From NCBI GenBank assembly GCA_002353825.1, contig DEKJ01000056.1, positions 1 through 64,000 of the forward strand: a stretch of DNA of 64,000 nt, written 5' to 3'. A model generated the notes under the pieces. It was not told the DNA's origin and ran no database searches. It was given only the letters and a program-made list of their open reading frames with translations. Made by a program: the position numbers and the translations under genes. Each line of letters starts with the position of its first letter. Position 1 is the stretch's first letter. Of this stretch, positions 58,744 to 64,000 are shown one piece after another. The DNA comes from Prevotella sp. UBA2725 (lineage in GTDB: Bacteria > Bacteroidota > Bacteroidia > Bacteroidales > Bacteroidaceae).

Positions 58744-59859
58744 ATGAAAAAGATCTTTCTTGCCGCTATTCTCGCTTTGTTCTTCTCATCGGTTCATGCG
58801 CAGTCAGTGGATAGTCGCGCTGTCGCTTATAGCGTGCGATATGAGAAAGAGCATCTCTTCTTGCAGAAAGACTCTGACTTCAATGTCGTCGACTACGATA
58901 TCGAATGGCCAGAGGTCTTAGGATACAGTTATGCACCCGAACTGAAAAGCTGCATCAGCGCCAGCCTGACAGGGACATCTTATCTCAGCTTCGACTCGCT
59001 GCGAACAAAAATCTATGCCGACTATGGTGTTCCTGTAACGGGCATGCTGAAAACAATTCCCGATGACCGGCGCTTCTGCTACGTCACAGCCTCAGCCCGA
59101 ATCGTAGGCTACAGCCCCAATCACTGGATCGCTTACTCGCTATCGCTCAACGTGGCACCTGGCAAACTGTCCTCTATTCCCGCTACATCGGGCGAACGCG
59201 TAGTAGTCTACGACATTCCTAATGGCAAGATGTTCAATGCACGGGATCTCATCAGCGACAATGTCGTGGAGCGCAACGAACCACAAGACTTCTATGACAA
59301 TCTCTTCGCTCCACTCGACGACGACTTCTTCAATACGATGCAGAGTTGTGAGATTGAGGGCGTCTGGATAGACGAAGGCAACATCGACTTTCTCGTAAAA
59401 GCCTCAACGGCTGAAAGCACAAGGGTATACACGGCAGCCATGCCACTCGCTACCTACGCCTACACCTTCTCAAGACAAGGACGCAAGCTCTTCACAAAAG
59501 AAGGGAAAACGATAAGCCCAACTGTCATCACACAGCCGCAGATCATCGATGGAGACTCTATATATAATAATGTGGAAGTGAACCCGACCTTCAAGGGGGG
59601 CGACGAAGCATTGAAGCAATATATGAGCTACACCACGAAACCAGACGTTATCCTCAATGGGCCTGTGAAGGAATATACGAGTTTTGTCGTTGATAAAGAC
59701 GGCAAGATAAAAGATGTATGTATCCTCAGGCCTATTCACCCCATTCTTGACCGTCATGCTGCCATGACCGTCAAAGGAATGCCCAACTTTATACCAGGAA
59801 GGCAGAACGGCAAGCCTGTTTCTGTCAGAATGTACATGCCAATCAACTATAGACCTTAA
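58744..59859 (+). CDS. Secreted protein with TonB C-terminal-like domain
   Basis: 371 aa from the ATG at 58744, which opens a signal peptide (KKIFLAAILALFFSSVHAQ); 17 upstream codons of the frame are leader. Residues about 25-265 have no recognised fold (SYAPELKSCISASL, RVVVYDIPNGKMFNARDLIS resemble DUF3298/RsiV-like proteins). The C-terminal 100 residues match the TonB_C fold: NPTFKGGDEALKQYM, KEYTSFVVDKDGKIKDVCIL and GMPNFIPGRQNGKPVSVRMY. It lacks a membrane anchor and so cannot be a classical TonB energy transducer. Confidence 0.8.
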   Translation: MKKIFLAAILALFFSSVHAQSVDSRAVAYSVRYEKEHLFLQKDSDFNVVDYDIEWPEVLGYSYAPELKSCISASLTGTSYLSFDSLRTKIYADYGVPVTGMLKTIPDDRRFCYVTASARIVGYSPNHWIAYSLSLNVAPGKLSSIPATSGERVVVYDIPNGKMFNARDLISDNVVERNEPQDFYDNLFAPLDDDFFNTMQSCEIEGVWIDEGNIDFLVKASTAESTRVYTAAMPLATYAYTFSRQGRKLFTKEGKTISPTVITQPQIIDGDSIYNNVEVNPTFKGGDEALKQYMSYTTKPDVILNGPVKEYTSFVVDKDGKIKDVCILRPIHPILDRHAAMTVKGMPNFIPGRQNGKPVSVRMYMPINYRP

Positions 59860-59904
59860 AAATTGTAAGGAACACTATTATCTGCTTGCGCAATATTTAT
59901 ATAA

Positions 59905-59943
59905 TAAGGCTCAAATCGCTTCAAATAGGCGGCTTGAGCCTTA
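59905..59943 (+). terminator. Terminator-like hairpin after the TonB-C-like gene
   Basis: TAAGGCTCAA (59905-59914) and TTGAGCCTTA (59934-59943) form a 10-bp stem with a 19-nt loop, 46 bp past the stop. The U-run is weak. Confidence 0.6.
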
Positions 59944-59972
59944 CTCGTCTTACAATCTGTTACCATCTATAT

Positions 59973-59986
59973 TTGATTTATATCAA
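59973..59986. promoter_or_regulatory. FNR/CRP-like box, second copy
   Basis: TTGATTTATATCAA again, a perfect TTGAT-N4-ATCAA. The rest of the gene-free stretch 59860-60337 is AT-rich, with the hairpin at 59905, this box and the -7 box at 60275; no gene is supported there. The box is about 290 bp from the -7 box, far for direct activation. Confidence 0.3.
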
Positions 59987-60274
59987 TTATGATTAATAGT
60001 AATTATTATTTACATAATAAGTGATGCAACCGACAAGAGCCAGAACAAACACTTTGGTAGACTTTCGAAACATTCCTTTGTCGGTTCGTCAAAAAGTAAG
60101 TAAATAATGAGATTACAAAGGTGTAACAAGAGTATGCCTTTACAAAGTGAAAGTTTATAAGGCGCACAAATACGATTTTATCAAATAAGAGGGGGCTAAA
60201 ATAACAGTTTTCAGATAGCGAAAAATAATTATAAAATAACGTTAAGAAAAAGAACAACCTACATAAAAAATGCA

Positions 60275-60282
60275 TACCTTTG
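60275..60282 (+). promoter_or_regulatory. -7 box for the MORN-like gene
   Basis: TACCTTTG, 55 bp upstream of the ATG at 60338. The upstream 250 bp are very A/T-rich, as in strong promoters with UP-like tracts. Confidence 0.6.
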
Positions 60283-60337
60283 CATCAGAAATAAGAAAAA
60301 TAAGAAAAACAAGAAAATCTGAAAGGACATAAGCCTT

Positions 60338-60850
60338 ATGAAAAAGATCATTTTGATGTCAGCCATGTTGCTGATGACAGTAGTGAGTTTCGGACGTAGT
60401 CACGTAAGTGAGAACGCCAAGGTTGTGAGTGACACCATATATTACGCTGCAAATATGCAAAGTGTAAACAACTCAAGACAGGCTGCTTACTACCGCCTGT
60501 TGAAGACCCAGGGCACAGGCCTTACGAAAGAGGATGTGTTCCAGGACTATTACATGAACGGCAAGCTTCGTGCTGAGGGTGGTTACAACTTCGTAGACCT
60601 GAGCAACGACAAGAACACAGTGCTCAATGGCGAGGTGACAACTTACTATCCTAACGGCAAGGAGAAACTGCACGGCACATACGTCAATGGCAAGCGTAAC
60701 GGTTACTTCACCTTACAGCTGCGCGACGGAGGAGTTGCAGTAGTTGCCTACAAGAACGGTAAGTCAGCCTACGATTACTTCATGGTGACAATGCCGGACG
60801 GAAGTCAGCAGAAACGTCCGCTGAATGAAATCAAATCACTGCTTCAGTAA
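60338..60850 (+). CDS. Secreted MORN-like (YwqK-type) repeat protein
   Basis: 170 aa with signal peptide (KKIILMSAMLLMTVVSFG). Contains MORN-like strands: DYYMNGKLRAEGGYNF, GEVTTYYPNGKEKLHGTYVN, GKRNGYFTLQLRDGG. Such repeats occur in YwqK-type proteins, some labelled antitoxins without support. No partner gene is nearby. Monocistronic, with a strong terminator. Role unknown, probably envelope-associated. Confidence 0.78.
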   Translation: MKKIILMSAMLLMTVVSFGRSHVSENAKVVSDTIYYAANMQSVNNSRQAAYYRLLKTQGTGLTKEDVFQDYYMNGKLRAEGGYNFVDLSNDKNTVLNGEVTTYYPNGKEKLHGTYVNGKRNGYFTLQLRDGGVAVVAYKNGKSAYDYFMVTMPDGSQQKRPLNEIKSLLQ

Positions 60851-60945
60851 TCACTGAGTAGCGGTTAATAATAGAGCATAATCTCTCTTACAATAATATA
60901 CACTTTTATGATAAAGATGTGTTCGTAGTTTTTGAACACACAGAC

Positions 60946-60988
60946 AGAAGCCTCGTATTCGTGAGAATGTGAGGCTTCTGCCTTTTTT
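60946..60988 (+). terminator. Terminator of the MORN-like gene
   Basis: AGAAGCCTC (60946-60954) and GAGGCTTCT (60971-60979), 9 bp perfect, followed by GCC and TTTTTT (60983-60988). Confidence 0.8.
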
Positions 60989-60996
60989 ATACAAGT

Positions 60997-61021
60997 TTGG
61001 GCGACTCTAAGGGCCGCCCAA
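60997..61021 (-). terminator. Terminator of the histidine-phosphatase gene
   Basis: TTGGGCG (60997-61003) and CGCCCAA (61015-61021) pair 6 bp beyond the minus-strand stop at 61027; a T-rich run (ACTTGTATAAAAAAGG complement) follows on that strand only weakly. Confidence 0.5.
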
Positions 61022-61026
61022 TTGTT

Positions 61027-61542
61027 TTATAACATTAACACGCGAACTTCCGCGTTCATCATCTTCTGTATCTCATTCATCGGCTTGTTGAAATACACGC
61101 TCTGAATAGCTTTATTGATGATGCCATGACCGACGGCAAGCACCGTCTGATCGGGATAAGTCACCTTGATCCATGTGAGAAAGTTCTTGGCACGGCTCTT
61201 CATGTGCTCCAAGCTCTCGACGTCGTCGGGCCATTCGGCATGTTCCAGGTCAGGAATAAACTTTCCCGTGAAAGAACCCCAGTCACGCTCACGAAGCAAC
61301 GGTGTTGTCGTGATGTCTTCCTGCTTCACGCCATGGGCTGCGGCAATGATCGTACAGGTCTGTATAGCACGATGAAGGTCACTGGCCACAAAAGCATCGA
61401 TCTTCGTTCCTTTCATTTTCTCAGCCACCTCCTGGGCTTGTTGCTTACCTGTCTCATTAAGTTCACCACCCTGCCATCCTTGCAGGATCTGAGCTGCATT
61501 GGCCACGGTCTCGCCATGGCGCACAAGATATAATTTTGTCAT
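61027..61542 (-). CDS. Histidine phosphatase (phosphoglycerate-mutase-like)
   Basis: 171 aa. Branch-1 histidine phosphatase: LYLVRHGETVANA (His9 is phosphorylated), ASDLHRAIQTC with a conserved Arg, LRERDWGSFTGK (conserved Glu) and LAVGHGIINKAI (second His). The same fold serves cofactor-dependent PGM, CobC and unspecific phosphatases; the small size and the lack of any pathway neighbours prevent assignment. Cytoplasmic. Confidence 0.9.
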   Translation of the reverse strand: MTKLYLVRHGETVANAAQILQGWQGGELNETGKQQAQEVAEKMKGTKIDAFVASDLHRAIQTCTIIAAAHGVKQEDITTTPLLRERDWGSFTGKFIPDLEHAEWPDDVESLEHMKSRAKNFLTWIKVTYPDQTVLAVGHGIINKAIQSVYFNKPMNEIQKMMNAEVRVLML

Positions 61543-61668
61543 GATATGTATATATTATTGTATGCTTGTTGTTATCCTGTTCTATCACACGGAATTACTA
61601 AACTTAATTTACGCTGCAAAATTACAAAAAAATAACACGCAAAAGCTCAATGTTCGAAGAAAAAAGCC

Positions 61669-61676
61669 TATCTTTG
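61669..61676 (+). promoter_or_regulatory. -7 box abutting the start codon of the 64-aa gene
   Basis: TATCTTTG is an exact TAnnTTTG match ending 4 bp before the ATG at 61681. With the start of transcription expected a few bases after the box, the mRNA would begin at or near the AUG. Confidence 0.65.
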
Positions 61677-61680
61677 CAAT

Positions 61681-61875
61681 ATGAAGACGGAATTAGGAAA
61701 ATGGTTAATGGACATCGCCAAATATATAGCAACAGCTGTTGTCCTCACAACAATCTTTGGCGAGATTGGCAGCGAAGTTACACTTGCTGTCCTTGGGGGC
61801 GCAACGGTTCTCTTGACGTTAGTTGGTGGTCTTTTCCTAATTTATATTGATAAAGATAATAAAAAACAAAACTGA
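61681..61875 (+). CDS. Small two-helix membrane protein (DUF6722-like)
   Basis: 64 aa. N-terminal ELGKWLMDIAKYIATAVVLT starts helix 1, then FGEIGSEVTLA and helix 2 (VLGGATVLLTLVGGLFLIYI) with a charged end (DKDNKKQN). Resembles small Bacteroides proteins that begin KELGKWLxDIAKY; from memory these are DUF6722. First gene of a three-gene unit. Its mRNA is probably leaderless. An internal ATG (61708) preceded by AGGA is the alternative start. Confidence 0.72.
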   Translation: MKTELGKWLMDIAKYIATAVVLTTIFGEIGSEVTLAVLGGATVLLTLVGGLFLIYIDKDNKKQN

Positions 61876-61876
61876 T

Positions 61877-61987
61877 ATGAGTGCATACTTGATGTTCTTT
61901 GTTTTAGACGCTATAGCTCTCTTCGCTATTCTATATTATGGCATCCCCTACTGGAAGAACAAACATAAACACGAGATAGAGGCCTGA
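61877..61987 (+). CDS. 36-aa single-helix membrane microprotein
   Basis: 36 codons: ATG at 61877 one base after the previous stop (TGATATG), stop TGA at 61985-61987, three bases before the next gene. The peptide is MSAYLMFFVLDAIALFAILY followed by YGIPYWKNKHKHEIEA, that is one transmembrane helix and a basic cytoplasmic tail. Tight spacing on both sides, hydrophobic periodicity and the shared operon support a real gene. No family recognised. Confidence 0.65.
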   Translation: MSAYLMFFVLDAIALFAILYYGIPYWKNKHKHEIEA

Positions 61988-61990
61988 TTT

Positions 61991-62617
61991 ATGAAAGTTC
62001 TTCGTAGTAGTATTTTCCGCGCCCTTTGTGCAATCATCGTCGGCGCGTTGTTAGTCAAATACCGGGAGCAGACGGTGACATGGATCACCGTCCTCATTGG
62101 TGTCATTTTTTTAGTGAGCGGTATCATCAGCATTACCGCATGGTTCTCTGCCAAGCGCAAAGGTTCAACAGGCGGCGTAGACCTTTATGATGCGCAAGGC
62201 AACCTCCTTACACCGCCGACACCACCCTTCCCCATCGTAGGGTTGGGCAGCGTCATTCTCGGAGCTGTACTGGCTTTGTTCCCGAACAGTTTCGTCAACG
62301 GACTGATGTACGTCTTAGCTGCCATGCTGATTCTCGGCGCCCTCTCACAGTTCTTCAACCTCACGGTTGCCCGCCGCTTTGCAAGCATCGGCTTCGTGTG
62401 GTGGATATTCCCCACACTTGTGCTCCTCATCGGCCTCATTGCTGTAGTAAAGCCATCTGTCATTGCCACTGCTCCGCTTCTCGTGCTCGGCTGGTGTATG
62501 ATCGTCTATGGTGTTGTCGACCTCATCGACTCCATCAAGATTCACCAATGCCGTAAGCAGATGGGAAAGCCTAAAGGGCCTCAAGAAGCAGAAGCAGAAG
62601 AAATCAAAGAGAGTTAG
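61991..62617 (+). CDS. HdeD/DUF308-like membrane protein
   Basis: 208 aa, six predicted transmembrane helices in pairs: IFRALCAIIVGALLV, TWITVLIGVIFLVSGIISIT, LGSVILGAVLALFPNSFVNG, LMYVLAAMLILGALSQFF, WWIFPTLVLLIGLIAVVKPS, and LLVLGWCMIVYGVVDLIDSI. The pattern GxxxLxxGxxxLxxP is typical of DUF308/HdeD. C-terminal tail is charged. Third gene of the small-membrane-protein operon; its stop codon is the first base triplet of a 26-bp inverted repeat. Function unknown. Confidence 0.82.
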   Translation: MKVLRSSIFRALCAIIVGALLVKYREQTVTWITVLIGVIFLVSGIISITAWFSAKRKGSTGGVDLYDAQGNLLTPPTPPFPIVGLGSVILGAVLALFPNSFVNGLMYVLAAMLILGALSQFFNLTVARRFASIGFVWWIFPTLVLLIGLIAVVKPSVIATAPLLVLGWCMIVYGVVDLIDSIKIHQCRKQMGKPKGPQEAEAEEIKES

Positions 62618-62684
62618 GAGTTAGGAGATAGGAGTTAGGAGTTAAGAATACCGCAGTAAACTCCTAACTCCTATCTCCTAACTC
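62618..62684. terminator. 26-bp perfect inverted repeat between convergent genes
   Basis: 62618-62643 and 62659-62684 are exact reverse complements (arm built from GGAGTTAGGAGATAGGAGTT-like words) around a 15-nt loop. A further run of the same words continues to 62706. It separates the DUF308 gene (plus) from udk (minus) and would form a very stable hairpin in either transcript; as DNA it is a long near-cruciform. Confidence 0.85.
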
Positions 62685-62706
62685 TTTCTATCTCCTAACT
62701 CCTAAC

Positions 62707-63336
62707 TTAAAGGTCCCGCGGGACTAAAGTCTTGATGTAATTCGTCAGCATACCGATACCTTTGACGTTCTCACCGCCTTGTGGGATGATGACATCGGCA
62801 AAGCGCTTTGTAGGCTCAATGAACTGTTCGTGCATCGGCTTGAGCACTTTTAGATAGCGGTCCACGACCATGGAGACGGTACGGCCACGGTCTATCGTGT
62901 CGCGCTGAATATTACGGATCAAGCGCTCATCCGAGTCACAATCGACAAATATCTTCAGATCCATCATGTCACGCAACCGCTTGTTGAGCAGTGTCATGAT
63001 ACCCTCAATGATAATCACCGGCTTGGGGTCGACATGGATCGTCTCGGGCAGACGATTGCTAAGGATATAAGAATAGGTAGGCTGCTCGATGGCCTTCCCC
63101 TGGCGCAACTCATTGACTTGATGGATGAGCAACTTCCAGTCGAAAGCATCGGGATGGTCAAAGTTGATAGCTTTGCGCTCCTCATCCGTCAGTCCTGTTG
63201 TATCGTTGTAATAAGAATCCAAAGGCACTACGGCTACATAGTCGGGCGGCAATGCCTCCACAATCTTCTTCACGACAGTAGTCTTGCCAGAGCCTGTGCC
63301 ACCGGCTATACCGATAATAGTTGGTTTATCGTTCAT
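62707..63336 (-). CDS. udk: Uridine kinase
   Basis: 209 aa. Phosphorylates uridine and cytidine in pyrimidine salvage. P-loop GGTGSGKTT at residues 12-20, substrate segment VPLDSYYNDTTGLTDEERKA, NFDHPDAFDW, and KIFVDCDSDERLIRNIQRDT with the acidic phosphate-transfer block. Closing GGENVKGIGMLTNYIKT is family-typical. Stop lies next to the long inverted repeat. Full length. Confidence 0.95.
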   Translation of the reverse strand: MNDKPTIIGIAGGTGSGKTTVVKKIVEALPPDYVAVVPLDSYYNDTTGLTDEERKAINFDHPDAFDWKLLIHQVNELRQGKAIEQPTYSYILSNRLPETIHVDPKPVIIIEGIMTLLNKRLRDMMDLKIFVDCDSDERLIRNIQRDTIDRGRTVSMVVDRYLKVLKPMHEQFIEPTKRFADVIIPQGGENVKGIGMLTNYIKTLVPRDL

Positions 63337-63365
63337 ATCATTATATTTTTTAGAAGTTCAGATGC

Positions 63366-63959
63366 TCATCCTATCAACTCAAGGTCTTTGAACATCTGTC
63401 TGTAGTATTCTGCTTTGTCCTCCACTTTCATTGGATAGGCGCGGCTTGAGCTCGGTTCCCGATAGAGACTGATAACGCGGCCTTCAAACGTAAAGTCGAC
63501 ATGACTGCCCATCTTCATTTTCTTCGTCTCTTTACCGATGCCATAATGTTCCGTAAAAAGCGTTGTAGCAAGCTGCCCCGCAGCCAACACGCCTTTGCAG
63601 AGTGGCAGGGCACGCAACATCCCATCAAGGTCAGCCCGCTCCACCACTTCTAAGTCTTTGTCAGCCGCCGTACCTGTCGTGCGACGAATACGCAGACAGG
63701 TGTCAAAGATCGCGATACCCTTCTCAGCCAAGAACTCTTTCAGTTCTGCCAACTTATAGGTTTTGTTAGCCTCATCCACGAAGTGCATCTTGTCACCGAA
63801 GAAGCACAACCCTACGATGCGCCACATGTCATTGGTATAGTTAGGATAATACCACTCCATACACCAACGCTTGGGTGCAGGCGGGAAAGTGCCAAGCATC
63901 AGCAGCCGCGCGTTCTTCGGAAGAAACGGTTCAAAGGGATGGGTTTCTATATCGTCCAT
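63366..63959 (-). CDS. Uracil-DNA-glycosylase-like protein
   Basis: 197 aa. Contains ARLLMLGTFPPAPKRW, where GTFPP corresponds to the catalytic loop of the UDG superfamily, then NDMWRIVGLCFFGDK, IAIFDTCLRIRRTTGTAADK and the C-terminal SLYREPSSSRAYPM (the H/SPSxxR-type motif). I recognise it as the Bacteroidetes uracil-DNA-glycosylase-like family; the activity on uracil is not proven. 29 bp upstream of udk on the same strand, likely co-transcribed. Confidence 0.82.
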   Translation of the reverse strand: MDDIETHPFEPFLPKNARLLMLGTFPPAPKRWCMEWYYPNYTNDMWRIVGLCFFGDKMHFVDEANKTYKLAELKEFLAEKGIAIFDTCLRIRRTTGTAADKDLEVVERADLDGMLRALPLCKGVLAAGQLATTLFTEHYGIGKETKKMKMGSHVDFTFEGRVISLYREPSSSRAYPMKVEDKAEYYRQMFKDLELIG

Positions 63960-64000
63960 AAAATTCTTTTTATTATTGCTTTGTAGGGAGCTTCCCCCCT

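Noticed and set aside
60006..60275. 89-codon minus-strand frame in the 478-bp gap
   Set aside because: Phe- and Leu-rich because of A/T content, no promoter or ribosome-binding site, and it lies in the promoter region of the MORN-like gene.
60338..60850. Antitoxin of a YwqK toxin-antitoxin system
   Set aside because: MORN-like repeats are real, but there is no toxin gene next to it and it has a signal peptide.

Overview
The window reads as chromosomal DNA of a Bacteroidales bacterium, most likely Prevotella or a close relative. Evidence: almost every promoter that can be placed carries the Bacteroidetes -7 box TAnnTTTG (TAACTTTG, TACCTTTG, TATCTTTG) and Shine-Dalgarno sequences are mostly weak. 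SusC/SusD pairs, a FecI/FecR-type trans-envelope circuit, an AraC-type glycan sensor, DUF4837, a TAnnTTTG-driven rlmN/pdxA/lptE/secG neighbourhood, and a type IX-like C-terminal tail (GIYIKNGKKFVVK) point the same way. Coding density is high and no phage or insertion-sequence transposase gene is visible.

Layout. 1-10.6 kb is housekeeping: a truncated primary-type sigma factor, a secreted RSFG-repeat protein, glmS, trmB, queF plus a queuosine-precursor transporter, a second primary-type sigma factor, a secreted metallophosphoesterase, an inositol-phosphate phosphatase-like enzyme and tRNA-Arg(UCU). 10.7-35.5 kb is a polysaccharide-utilization region for an acidic glycan. A minus-strand operon (KDG kinase, KDPG aldolase, GltD-like flavoprotein) faces a long plus-strand series: heparinase II/III-like lyase, GH97, GH28-like beta-helix enzyme, one-piece membrane regulator, susC remnant, susD, Ig-like surface lipoprotein, alginate-lyase-fold lyase, double DNRLRE (CBM96-like) protein, esterase-like protein, GH127 and GH88. 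Together these would cleave a uronate-rich, arabinose-decorated polymer by beta-elimination, remove unsaturated uronate with GH88, and send ketodeoxy sugars through KDG kinase and KDPG aldolase to pyruvate and triose phosphate. The susC gene of this locus survives only as its last ~125 codons, next to a dense cluster of palindromic and 22-bp tandem repeats.

35.5-47.2 kb holds two toxin-antitoxin modules with PIN toxins. They flank a sigma/anti-sigma controlled SusCD operon that also encodes a TlpA-like thioredoxin and a protein ending in a DsbD-N-like redox domain. tRNA-His(GUG) follows.

47.3-64 kb is conserved core: secG, a TPR protein, lptE and a sigma-54-type activator; then a small membrane protein, a flippase-like protein, pdxA, a DUF4837 lipoprotein and rlmN; then a SpoIID-like/AmpG-like/FabG operon, a TonB C-terminal-like protein, a MORN-like secreted protein, a histidine phosphatase, a three-gene operon of small membrane proteins (one of only 36 aa), uridine kinase and a uracil-DNA-glycosylase-like protein.

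The least explained material is non-coding: two intergenic arrays with an exact 22-bp period (23020-23173 and 50432-50497), a 51-bp tandem repeat (704-815), a four-copy C-rich palindrome family, a 26-bp perfect inverted repeat between convergent genes (62618-62684), a near-perfect palindrome between the two divergent uronate operons (13888-13905), and a 12-bp inverted repeat in the tRNA-Arg leader.
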